From Lutraria lutraria (Eukaryota; Mollusca; Bivalvia; Venerida; Mactridae), in the NCBI GenBank assembly GCA_964023205.1, contig OZ026850.1, positions 2,750,368-2,814,367 of the forward strand: a stretch of DNA of 64,000 nt, given 5' to 3'. Below the pieces are notes generated by a model. That model saw only the letters and a program-made list of their open reading frames with translations. It searched no databases and was not told the origin of the DNA. Made by a program: the position numbers and the translations under genes. Positions 45,241-55,099 of the stretch are shown here, one piece after another (positions within the stretch are counted from its first letter, which is position 1; the number at the start of each line of letters is the position of its first letter).

Positions 45241-46236
45241 GAGATGAATTAATACAGTTACCAACTTACCATTCAGCCGTTTTTTTGTCATTCTTAAATC
45301 TTTTTGCATTGTACTTTCTTTAAAACAAGCTTATAATTATCACGAATAAAGATAATTATGATCGCAGAACTCTAGCACTTTGTTTAATTCAAGGTCACGT
45401 ACCTTATATGGACAAAGAAGTTTTATGTGATTGTGGAATACTTAACCTAAATATATCCGTGAATCAAACACATTCCAAGCTTTAAAAGGACTACCGAGAA
45501 CATATCTTAATATATCGTATAATGTTAAACAGGATATATTATAACTTATCTGTATATTGTTCTTAACTCAGACTGATTTTAAATTATACCACTTTTTAAT
45601 AGTTATATCAATGCAAATGACTTTTTATAAGATTTGTCGTAGGTGATATTCTGTATTTTTATTATTTTAGCTATATATATATATGTATTTTAGTATTCTG
45701 AATGTTTCTTTGGGGGTATTTCTTTTTCTTATTTTTTTCCATTGTTGCAAATTCTAACCTTTATACATGTAGTGTGCAACTGTTAATGAAAAAAATATGA
45801 AAAGAGTGCTATATAAATATGGTAAATAATGATAATAAATATCATTCATAGTAACGACGACTTATGTTATTATTATTGTAAACTTAAAAATAGATTAGAT
45901 AAACTTTTTTGTTTTATATTCTACTATTACGTCTACGTTTAAGTCCTTACCTTCACATTAAATACGAGTACTAAATACCGCATGGTAAAAATAAGAACCG
46001 TAATAGCTAGCTTTCTTTTCCACAAGGAATTGCCTTTGATGTCGTCTTCGAGCAAATGGTCACGGGGAACGTGTACCCCAGTATACACAACTACATTACA
46101 GCACATTGGTATGTTGCGTAAAGTATGGTGTATAAGTGCAGCTTATCAAATTTTCATGGTTTGGAGAGAAATTTATACATGTTTACACTTCTTGTGATCA
46201 ATTTCCTGATATACTGCTTCATGAATGAATAGTCTT

Positions 46237-46621
46237 TATTATTACCCCTCACTTTTTTCGTAATGTTAATTTCCCATAGGCAAACAGGTAACATTTTTAC
46301 TGTTACATTCATGGTACCATGTGACTGATCATTTTTTTACTGTCACTGGGTAATAGTAAATTTCTAACAGTATTTTTTTACTGTCACATAGGTAACAGTA
46401 TTTCTTTTAGTATTTTTTACTGTCACTTAGGTGATAGTAAATTTTTTAAGTATTTTCTTGAAAAAAGTTTGGGGTAATAAAATAAATAACACATAGCTTA
46501 CGTTGTGGGTAACAGTAAAAATGTCATCCCACGGAAAGTACTGTTACCCTTCGGCCTTGGGTAACAGTACTTTCCTCAGGCTGACATTTTTACTGTTACC
46601 CACAAAGCTATGTGTTATTTA
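46237..46621. mobile_element. Foldback element with GTAACAGTA motifs
   Basis: A strong palindrome at 46484-46621 pairs AAATAACACATAGC and GTGGGTAACAGTAAAAATGT with their complements around CCCTTCGGCCTTGGG. The left half of the region repeats TTTTTACTGT with CACT or TAGG. No coding sequence seen. Confidence 0.7.
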
Positions 46622-47398
46622 TATACTAACTAAATGTGTTATTATTACAGCCAAATGATAAATACATCGTTTGAGCTTTATTTTGTTCTACCGTTGCTCC
46701 TGTCTTAAGTTAATAATCTTTAATTTGCAGCGATAAATCGTTAAATAAAAGCAATAAGCGGCCTAAGTGGTAACAGAAGTGAAATGGATGATGTTTCCAC
46801 ATCTTAAAACAAATTGACACATGGCAAAAATGAGGAATTATTTGTTTTGTTCAACTAACCGTGGTGTTATAAGACTTAAGAACCGTCTAAAACACGTTCA
46901 TAAGAATTTATGTTGAAAGCATATCACTGTTTAATGCTTCAGCAACACTCATGAATTATTGTGATAGAATACTGTATGCTGGACATCATTATTGTTTAGT
47001 CATTATCAACTTAGAAATATCAAAAATACGAAATATGAGAATTGAGCTATTGAGCTTTTTATAACCTTAGACCCTGTTTTTATGACATTATGTTTTTATA
47101 ACAAAATTTTGTGTTGGCAATTATGGTTATGTTTGGTGGCTAAAGAGTATGCTTTTAATATTTTTTGCATGTGGAATCTGTTTCACATCATGTACCCGTA
47201 TGTAAAAAGTTACTAAAAACTATGAACAAGTTGATCTATCACTTCAGTAAGTTGATAATTGCGTAAATTAGTATGTTTACTTAGGTTAAAATAATAGAAA
47301 CCCACAACTTAAAGCCAATAACCTCTAAACACAAATTATCCATAATTCATCCAAAATTAGGCGATGTACTTTTATCGCAAATGATGAAAGAGACAAGG

Positions 47399-47468
47399 CC
47401 ACTTAGAAGCCATTTGACTTAAGTAACTTGAACCCTTTAGTTACTTAAGTCAAATGGCTTCTAAGTGG
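47399..47468. repeat. Perfect 30-bp inverted repeat, 10-base loop
   Basis: CCACTTAGAAGCCATTTGAC with TTAAGTAACT at 47399-47428 pairs exactly with 47439-47468. It lies about 270 bp before the start of lectin gene A. In the duplicate at 54205-54240 only the left arm exists. Confidence 0.9.
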
Positions 47469-47738
47469 TATGTAAAGCCAGTAACAATGAAGAATAATGC
47501 GACACACGCCACAGTAATGTATTTCAAAATAATTAAAAAAATAATGAAAAGAAAAAAATGCATAACATTGATTTTGGTACAGAAGAGAAATCGAAGAAAA
47601 AATGCTTCTAAACACACTAATGAATAAAAAAGTTACTAATATCCAGATTCTATTTGAGTTAAGTACTGATGGAAGTGAGTCCGTTTTTCTAGAATTTAGC
47701 ATCCATTCTTTCAGAAATTGTTATCAACAATAGAGGAA

Positions 47739-48032
47739 ATGTACATGTTTATTCAAATCGTCTGGCTGTACACCAGTTTAGCTGTAGTGGTTCATCATGT
47801 CGAAAAAATCGAAGGATATTCTGGTGAAATGATTAAAGCAAATTTTGTGTACGAAAAGAATGAAGTTTTAGAAAATATCACTGCCAATACGGTTTTGCAG
47901 TGTGCAAGACGCTGTTTATACATCTCAGAATGTGCTGCTATGGAACTTCAAGAAGAAAACTCCACTTGTTCCTTATTCACTACAATTAGGAGAATTTCTG
48001 AGCCAACAAGGCATATACAGTACATAAAACTG
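47739..48032 (+). CDS. Lectin gene A exon 1 (signal peptide and PAN/apple-like module)
   Basis: Residues 1-98, ending ...HIQYIKL before the donor GTAAGG. Homologous to 51651-51938 and to the pseudoexon near 54.55 kb. Confidence 0.85.
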
Positions 48033-48773
48033 GTAAGGTCTTTCTTTTTACACTAAAATACTGTATTGAGTATGTTTAATGCATCAACCTTTATTGTGTT
48101 TCCTATTGAAGCTCCTCCGAAAAGAAGAACGCTTCCATGGCTTTGCTTTGTGCTTTCCCCCTCTAGTCTTTTTCTGCTTTTAATTCAATCATATATTCTT
48201 CGTAATTCATAATTAGAGTCTATGTAAATGTAGATTGTGTATTTAACCACTAAATAAACTAGATATGAATAATTTAATGATAGGAATAATGATCAGTGTA
48301 AAACTTTTTAAAAATCGGAAGTTTCAGACATGTAATACTACATATATAATAGTTCAGGTCATTGGTTTGGTTTCCAGCATCTATTGTGTGATGAAGGATG
48401 GTCCAGATTTTCTACATCTTGCTACATGGTTACAGCATTGGAACACAATTGGACTGAATGTCAGAATACTTGTTGTATGAACGGTGGATATCTTGCGTCG
48501 GTTACATCTAAAGAGGAATCACAATTTGTAATAAACATTTCAAATGGATTTAGGCGATGGATCGGCGGAAGACAAAACGTATATGGAAACGGAAGTATCT
48601 CCTCTTGGTTATGGGATAGTGGAGAAAGCTGGGAGTATACTGATTGGTCACCAGATGAACCTGACCACAGAGCGAACTATTGCCTTATGATCAAGGACGA
48701 ATCTGGCTGGTACAATAAAGGTTGTCAGGTTGTGAAGAGATGTGTGTGTGAGAAAAGAATTGAAATCGGATAA
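47739..48773 (+). CDS. Lectin gene A: secreted PAN/apple plus C-type lectin protein (2 coding exons)
   Basis: Predicted secreted glycan- or pathogen-binding protein of 229 residues. Exons 47739-48032 and 48378-48773 join in phase 0. The ATG at 47739 gives a hydrophobic signal peptide (MYMFIQIVWLYTSLAVVV); ATG 47745 is an alternative. Residues about 45-75 carry four Cys in a PAN/apple-like spacing (CARRCLYISEC ... STC). A full C-type lectin domain spans residues 102-222: CDEGWSRFSTSCY, WTECQ, GGYLASVTSKEE, RRWIGG, SWLWDSGE, YTDWSPDEPD, NYCLMI, GWYNKGC, CVC. EPD at 192-194 replaces the usual EPN or QPD, and no WND triplet follows, so calcium-dependent sugar binding is uncertain. TTCTTTCAG at 47705-47713 could be the acceptor for a non-coding first exon. 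No disruption seen. Confidence 0.85.
48378..48773 (+). CDS. Lectin gene A exon 2 (C-type lectin domain)
   Basis: Residues 99-229 and TAA. Acceptor GGTTTCCAG at 48369-48377. The whole domain is on one exon. Upstream ATG frames covering this exon in another phase are shadows. Confidence 0.9.
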   Translation, partial: HLLCDEGWSRFSTSCYMVTALEHNWTECQNTCCMNGGYLASVTSKEESQFVINISNGFRRWIGGRQNVYGNGSISSWLWDSGESWEYTDWSPDEPDHRANYCLMIKDESGWYNKGCQVVKRCVCEKRIEIG

Positions 48774-49205
48774 CCAACTCCCTCTGGTTATTGAAACGTT
48801 CAATATATTTGGAAGTACTGTTGATGTTTGAATTTACCTAAATGAACAATCATAAAGTTATTTATTTATGTTCATTGACATTTAAGGTCAACGGCACATT
48901 ACAGAATACATGACATACATATTTGTGATAAAACAATAATATACATAAATATTATGACTAGCACAAAAGGAGCATCTACTTTTAATAACTTTTTTATATG
49001 TGTTTCTAATGACTTGCATACATACATGTTTATATAAGTCCTTAAAAATATTACAGTTAAAGAAAAAAGATATATAAAAGAAAAAATACATAGACTATCA
49101 CAGATACAGAAAGTTATATACATGTACATAGAATCACTGAAATACTGACTTTCACAGATACAACATCAATAATATAAAACAATCTGCCTTTCTAACAGCA
49201 ATATG
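48774..49205. other. 3' flank of lectin gene A
   Basis: Starts with a 3' UTR whose ATATTTGGAAGTACTGTTGA aligns with ATATTTGAAAATACTGCTGA after gene B. The rest is AT-rich low-complexity sequence. Confidence 0.5.
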
Positions 49206-49655
49206 ATTTTTTTGCAAATGTTTAACTAAATTTTTGAATCTTTTAAATTTTTTAACGCCTATAATATCTTCTAGTATAGAGTTCCGGACTTTGACTCCGC
49301 TATAATGGAAGTTTGTTTACTAACATTACATTAAAATTGAATTTACTAGATTTTGTGTTGTGTGTAACAATATCACAGCAACGAACAATATCATCACCAA
49401 GATATGATGGGCATGTATTATAAGAAAACATATGTACATATTCTCGAGGACTATACCCTTTAATAAAGCGAATCACCTTGTTTTGCATTATCTACACTTT
49501 CTGTTTTAGACCTTTGCTGAAACCTTCATATCAGGATGAGCACGAATAATCAAAATGACATTGTATGAGTGCAGAACATAAACTTTTTTTTGTGCGTTGA
49601 AGTCTAGACACCTGTTATGGTTCTCAAATTGGTAACAAGAAAGAAGATGATCAGT
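49206..49655 (-). pseudogene. Non-LTR retrotransposon reverse-transcriptase C-terminal relic
   Basis: Minus-strand pieces in order read LIQCHFDYSCSS, QNKVIRFIKGYSPREYV, CPSYLGDDIV, NTKSSKFNFN, then GVKVRNSILEDI with FKRFKNLVKHL. This is the order seen at the C-terminus of many jockey/CR1-type ORF2 proteins. Two in-frame stops (at conserved Trp and Gln positions) and frameshifts show it is dead. It sits between lectin genes A and B. Confidence 0.75.
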
Positions 49656-49659
49656 TCAG

Positions 49660-50200
49660 TTTTCGTACCATACATTTCCTATTTCCTTACTTTCAATATT
49701 CCCGGTCGACATTATATTTGGTTTACATTTTTGAAGTAATTGTTTTCTGAGATTTAACCTTGCATCGACAGCCTGGGTTTTTTGCCGATTTTTGTTCAGT
49801 TTTAACGGTAGATAAAGACCCCATGTTCTCACCTGGATAGAACCAACGACATTCTGTAAGTCCGCTGGACAATTTCCTCGCATGATAATCTTGGCTTCCG
49901 GGTTTGATTTAAACTCACAGTGGTGAGGAACTACATGTAGACACTAAATGATTACTTGTCAAAGTCTATAACGGCTTGACCACGGAGTCCCATTTCTCTT
50001 TTTAAACATTGTACTTCAGGAAATATTTTAAATGAGCAATTTGTTTTGTTATAGAGCAGTGTCAACTTTTTAGTTCATACTTGCATTGTATTGATACTGC
50101 AATTATTGTTGTTGGATAAAAATATAGTACATCTTCCGTGTCATTTGTGTTACACAATCCTTCTTGACGTGGTATTAGCAGCCATATAATTAAAACTGTG
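49660..50200 (+). repeat. Duplicated 3' flank of lectin gene A
   Basis: Matches 53070-53530 after gene B: ATTTCCT with ACTTTCAATATTCCC-like start, GTGTCAACTTTTTAGTTCAT against GTGTCTACTTTTAAGTTCAT, and TGTGTTACACAATCCTTCTT in both. Confidence 0.6.
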
Positions 50201-50243
50201 TACAGAAACAATCGACCTTTAAAGAGAATAGATTCGGCTGTGT

Positions 50244-50510
50244 AGTCCCCTACCTGTATTAACACTGAAGGGGACTATAGCTTTGCCCTTCGTCTGTCCA
50301 TCCGTCCATCTGTCCGCCTCAAACTGAACCCTGCGATAACTTAAACACTATTCAAGCAAGGTTAATGAAACTTGCTATGTAAATTGATGGCAATGTGGTG
50401 ATTGTGCTCTTATTTTGTTTTCCCTCAAGTCAAATTTGTGGTGACTTATGGTAAGCTTAGGATTTCTCAAACTAGTCATTGGCAAGGCCTAACCGGTAGG
50501 GGATTTGTGT
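50244..50510. mobile_element. Dispersed element with TAGTCCCCTACC ends and CCGTCCATC run
   Basis: TAGTCCCCTACC at the left mirrors GGTAGGGGA at the right. Inside is GGGGACTATAGCTTTGCCC followed by a degenerate TCCGTCCATC microsatellite. I have the impression this is a repeat common in bivalve genomes, but cannot check it. Confidence 0.45.
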
Positions 50511-50540
50511 GTTTCGAGCAACACCAGTGACTTTTTTAGT

Positions 50541-51430
50541 TTAAGGTTGACTTTTATCAGATGTTTAGTTGACGAGCTCGAAAGAATGGTATTTGATCAC
50601 ATTCATGTTGGTGTTAATTCAACGTAATTCAATACGTAATAAATTTCCGATAAGTATTTTCATTACCATTTCCAAACACCTGCGCAGGATTACTTGAAAT
50701 ACTTGTCACTTGTCTAAGACGTTTATATAATGTTTGGAAACAATGCGACTGTTTGATAAATAATCCGGTGTCACATAAACTATCCTTAGAGATTTGGTCT
50801 TATCAGAACTCTCTAACTATAACAAAAACTTATCTATAACCTATTTTTAGAATGTGTATCCATATATATGTTCAGTTTTATAAATAGACCACCCAACTAA
50901 ATATTAAAGTCATATTTTGCTGTCAAAGGTTATATTAATACAGAATAATAAAACTGTCGAATAGGAGAAAGACACGTGATGTTTATTAAGCTATTTATTT
51001 TGTTTCCCATACTACCCTGTCAATATTTTGATGGGTTTTAGATTGGAGATCCAAAGTGAGTCAACAGAAATGAGAATGGAGATTCTTCCTATGGCTAGCT
51101 AAATACATACTTTTCCAAAATAAAAACAAAGAATTATTTAATTGTATGTGACGTATTGGTCCGAGCCACCGAAATGCACCATCAAAAGTCCTTACGCTCT
51201 GAATGGTTTGGCACTTAATGTAAAAAAGCCATTGCAGTAGAAGGATTAAACATCCCAAAAATGATGAAAGAATGGAGATCACTAAGCCGTCAATGGACGA
51301 AAGTTGTTTGAGGTTTTTTAAATATGTACATAAACACATGAAGAAATAGAGAAACAAAAGCAGATATTATCAAAGATCAGAGGTGTTATAAAATGCACCA
51401 GCGTTAAAGGAATTTAAAAGAATTTGATAA
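50541..51430 (+). repeat. Duplicated 5' flank of lectin gene B
   Basis: Matches 55840-56290: AAGGTTGACTTTTATCAGAT against AAGGTTAACCTTTTTCAGAT, GATCACTAAGCCGTCAATGG against GATCACTTAACCGCTAATTG, and GATCAGAGGTG against GATCAGAGAGGTG. Gene A has a different type of 5' flank. Confidence 0.7.
51387..51394 (+). promoter_or_regulatory. Candidate TATA box of lectin gene B
   Basis: TATAAAAT, 257 bp before the start codon, in a stretch conserved with the B-prime flank (GAGGTGATAAAATA near 56195). Spacing would place transcription start near 51420. The conservation is seen; the function is inferred. Confidence 0.35.
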
Positions 51431-51650
51431 CATGAAAGGAAGTGCAAAATGAATAATACATGAAACTGAAAAATCAATGCAAAAAAATAATTTGCGACAT
51501 CAAATCAAAAGGATTTCTGCATATATCTTCCAGGCTTATTCTATCTTCGTCACTACTACTATTGCTATGTACATTTCTGGATGTGGCATCCACATGGTCA
51601 CACTTACATTCTTACATTCTTTTCACATCGTACCAGTAAGAACAGTCGAA

Positions 51651-51938
51651 ATGGATATTCAGTTTTTCTTGGTGTACACAAGTCTTGCGATTATGGCTCA
51701 TCATATCCACAAAATTGAAGGATATTCTGGGGAAATGACTAAAGCAAACATTGAGTACGAAATGAATGATGTTTTAGAAAACATCACTGCGTATACTGTT
51801 TTACAGTGTGCTAGACGCTGTTTATACATCTCTGAATGTACTGCTGTTGAACTACAAGAAGAAATCTCTACTTGTTTCATCTTAACTTCAGCCAGGAAAA
51901 CTTCTGAACCGACCAGACATAGACAGTATATTAAACTG
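51651..51938 (+). CDS. Lectin gene B exon 1
   Basis: Residues 1-96, ending ...RQYIKL before the donor GTAAGT. Very similar to gene A exon 1 through GYSGEM, VLQCARRCLYISEC and SEPTRH. Confidence 0.8.
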
Positions 51939-52735
51939 GTAAGTTCTTATATTTTCCTCTTTGTTGAATGGTATATGTTTAAAGCTTCCGTTGAAGCTCC
52001 TCTGGTAACAAGCATGGCTCCAGAGAAGCATTGCTTTGTTGAGTACTCCCTCCTTTATCCTTTCCTACTACTATCGTCGTATGTTTTTTGGAACTCATAT
52101 CATTTTAGTCTATGTGAATTGCAAAGAAATCGCCAAACAATTTTATCCTTTTGCAAGAAAATTAGCACCATGAGAGATTTGCTGAGTTTGGGAAGAAATG
52201 AAAAGAATTCAACTGTATCAATCAATGTAAAAATACTCATAAAGAGTGCTAATTCACTGGATTAACATAATTATACATGCTTTTGGATTTTGCATAATAA
52301 TCAGTGTAAACTCTTTTTAAAAGTCGGACAATTAAATACAATAACACTTCAGTACTTTTGATTGTTATTCAGGATCAGTTGTGTGATGAGGGATGGACCA
52401 GATTTTCTACATCTTGCTACTTGTTTACCTCAATTCCACAGAACTGGACCGAATGTCAGAGTACCTGTTCTGATTACGGTGGAAAGCTTGCATCGGTTAC
52501 TTCTGAAAAAGAATCGCAGTTTATTATCAGCCATGCACGTGGATTTAAACGTTGGATCGGCGGGAAAAAGAATGTATATGGAAACGGAAGTAGCTCCTCC
52601 TGGTTTTGGGATAATGGAGAGAGCTGGGATTATACTCATTGGTCACCAGGAAAACCTGACAGCAAAGAAGATAAATATTGCATTATGTATATCGACGCAT
52701 CTGGCTGGTACGATAATGGATGTCACATCTGGTAA
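51651..52735 (+). CDS. Lectin gene B: PAN/apple plus truncated C-type lectin protein (2 coding exons)
   Basis: Paralogue of gene A. Exons 51651-51938 and 52373-52735 join in phase 0 to 216 residues. MDIQFFLVYTSLAIMA is the signal peptide. An open frame runs upstream to 51477, but homology to gene A starts at the 51651 Met. The PAN/apple-like Cys pattern is kept (CARRCLYISEC ... STC). The lectin domain runs CDEGWTRFSTSCY, WTECQ, GGKLASVTSEKE, KRWIGG, SWFWDNGE, YTHWSPGKPD, KYCIMY, GWYDNGC and then stops at HIW, so the last conserved Cys (gene A C220/C222) is missing. KPD replaces the sugar-binding EPN/QPD triplet. CTG-GTAAAC at the stop could be a splice donor into an unseen exon. A run of 14 C (52744-52757) follows. 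Possibly decaying; no earlier lesion seen. Confidence 0.75.
52373..52735 (+). CDS. Lectin gene B exon 2 (shortened C-type lectin domain)
   Basis: Residues 97-216 and TAA at 52733-52735. Acceptor TTGTTATTCAG. About ten codons shorter at the C-terminus than gene A exon 2. Confidence 0.8.
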   Translation, partial: DQLCDEGWTRFSTSCYLFTSIPQNWTECQSTCSDYGGKLASVTSEKESQFIISHARGFKRWIGGKKNVYGNGSSSSWFWDNGESWDYTHWSPGKPDSKEDKYCIMYIDASGWYDNGCHIW

Positions 52736-53839
52736 ACTGACTGACCCCCCCCCCCCCTCCTTTTGATGTCTTTTAAGTCCATAATATTTGAAAATACTGC
52801 TGATATTTGTTCTAACATTAATGAACAAATAGTTGTCACTAGATCTGTGGCAAACCTTACATAGAGACTACATCAATATTAAGTCTACCGCATTATCGTG
52901 TCCAGGCATTGTCCTACAGGTCTTCAAATATTTCGCTTATAGATATATTTCTTCTGTATAATTAGATTACCCCTGTTTTAAGGTCGAACTATTAAGGTTA
53001 TTTAATTTATCAAGGCATTCAACACGCAAATTCATGACAAGAGAGATGAGTTCTGTTGATTTTTTATTCCTTAATTTTCTCATTTCCTGATCTACATTTG
53101 ATCTGGTTTTCATTTTGCAGTTTATGCACCACGTCATGTATTATAACTCATACTGATTTAGAAGAAAGAACAGTATAAGTTTCCATTAAGTTCCCTTACG
53201 GTTCAATTCCTGGTTTCTGTTGTGATGTCTTACATAATTTATAATGATATATGGATATATTAGTAATTTTTCTAGTATAGTATGAAAAACTTGGCCAATC
53301 GTGCAATTATTATAATTGTTAACTATCAATGGATTGAATGAGCAAATTCATTTCTTCCACAGCTGTGTCTACTTTTAAGTTCATACTCAAATATTTCAAT
53401 AGTAAATGTTGATTTTCTGATGGCAATTATTATTTTCTACTAAAAATGCAATTCATCTTCCATGGCATCTGTGTTACACAATCCTTCTTAGTGTATGTTA
53501 TGCAGCGTATACAAAGAATCAAACCAATGAATACGACAAAAATATTTAAAACAAAATAATGTTTAAGTATCTATTTTTTATGTCGATGTGCCTTGACCTT
53601 ATTTTATTGAGTTTACATTTCATAGTCAATGCGTTATATTCAAGCACAGCTTAATAAAGTGATGTAAAATATTATTTAGCTTGTTTTTTGCGATTCAATT
53701 TTTTTGTGTTATAGTGTATTATTAACAAGCTTATATATATATTACACAAGAAAAATATTTATAGAAATAAAAAAATTGTGTTATTGTTAATATAGATTTA
53801 AAATAGATTAAATGAACTGTTTGTTTTGTTTTACTGTAA
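52736..53839. other. 3' flank of lectin gene B
   Basis: A poly-C run, a 3' UTR homologous to that of gene A, then duplicated flank (53070-53530). AATAAA near 53652 is a possible, distant poly(A) signal. No gene seen. Confidence 0.4.
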
Positions 53840-54535
53840 CGTCTAATTTTAAGTCCTTACCTTCATATTAGATACCTGTACTAAATATTGCATAAGGACC
53901 GCAATAGCCTTCTTTATCATAATATTAATTAATGGAGGAAAAGGAATAGACTCTAATGTGGTCTTCAAGCAAATGGTCACGAGGAACGTGTGACCTCAGT
54001 AAACACCAGCTACATCACAACACATTGGTATATTATCTAAAGTAGGGTGTATTAAGTACAGCTGATCAAATGTTCATGGTTTGGAGAGAAATAAATATAT
54101 GTTTTCATTTCACCTTTTTCGATAATTCCCTACTGTACGGCTTTATCAGCCAAACCAAGATGATCTACTTTGATCGCAAATGCTAAAAGAGATATGGCCA
54201 CTTTGAAGCCACTTGACTAAAGTTACAGAAAGTGTTCCAATTTGAAAAGCCATTAAAAAGAACGATTGATGTGACACACTAAATGATCAGCAAAACATAT
54301 CTAACATCTAAGGATAACAAATCGCCACAGGAATGGCTTTCAAAAGAATTTTTTAAAAATGATCAAAGGAAGAAAGAATGCATAACATTTGGTACCGAAA
54401 AGAAATCAAAGAAAAAATGCTTTGAAAAACAATGAAGAATAAAACAGTTACATATGTACCAATATCCAGATTCTAGTTTAGTTAAATTCTGGTGGAAGTG
54501 ACTTTTAATCAGAATTTGGCATCCATTCGTTCAGA
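53840..54535 (+). repeat. Duplicated 5' flank of the A-prime pseudogene
   Basis: Type-A flank as described for 45900-47713, here without the foldback insertion and with only one arm of the 30-bp hairpin. Confidence 0.7.
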
Positions 54536-54850
54536 AATTGTCATCAACAATATAGAATAATACATCATTGGGTGTACATACGTTTAGCTGTTGTGGCTCA
54601 TCATGTTCACAAAATTGAAGGATATTCTGGGGAAATGATTTAAGCAACTGTTGTGTACGAAATGAATGATGTTTTAGATAAACATCACTGCCCATACTAT
54701 TTTACAGTGTGCAAGACGCTGTTTATATGTCTCAGCATGTTCTGCTGTTGAACTACAAGAAGAATACTCCACTTGTTTCTTAATTTAACATGAACCAGGA
54801 GAACTTCTGAACCGACAAGGCATGTACAGTATATTAAACAGCTAGGGTTT
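54520..54850 (+). pseudogene. Lectin pseudogene A-prime, exon 1 only
   Basis: Homologous to exon 1 of genes A and B (GGATATTCTGGGGAAATGAT, GTGTGCAAGACGCTGTTTAT, GAACTACAAGAAGAA). It lacks the start region Met, carries an in-frame TAA in GEMI*, frameshifts around TTTTAGATAAACATCAC and another stop near TTAATTTAAC. The splice donor region reads CAGCTAGGG instead of CTGGTAAG. Intron sequence follows (CAGTGAAGCATTGCTTT, TTTGAGTCTATGCAATT) but no lectin-domain exon was found. Confidence 0.85.
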
Positions 54851-54864
54851 TACTTTCTCAACTA

Positions 54865-55070
54865 CTGTGGAATCATAAATTTTCGTTGGGGATTTAATTT
54901 CGTGGATTTCGTGGGTCGGCTCATCCACGAAATCAAATCCCCACGAATTCAAAGCGGAGATAAGGCATTTCTTTTCAAAACTCAAAATCCACGAATTTAT
55001 GTCCCCACGAAATAGCCATTTTAGTAAAAACCACGAAAATTGATCCCAACGAAAATTAATGATTTCACAG
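54865..55070 (+). mobile_element. MITE with CTGTGGAATCATAAATTTTC termini in the pseudogene intron
   Basis: TA-flanked copy of 31440-31641, same orientation and very similar. It inserted after or during the decay of A-prime. Confidence 0.85.
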
Positions 55071-55099
55071 TATTTCGTTTGTTTTATGGCGTCAACATC

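Larger units (their letters stand above)
45900..47713 (+). repeat. Duplicated 5' flank of lectin gene A
   Basis: Matches 53840-54535 in order: TAAGTCCTTACCTTCA, AGCAAATGGTCACG, GGAACGTGT, CATGGTTTGGAGAGAAAT, ATCGCAAATG, ATCCAGATTCTA and GCATCCATTC. The A copy is longer because a foldback element (46237-46621) and other sequence lie inside it. Confidence 0.75.

Noticed and set aside
51477..51650. Upstream extension of lectin gene B to an earlier Met
   Set aside because: The frame is open, but homology with genes A and A-prime begins at the 51651 Met, which also gives the better signal peptide.
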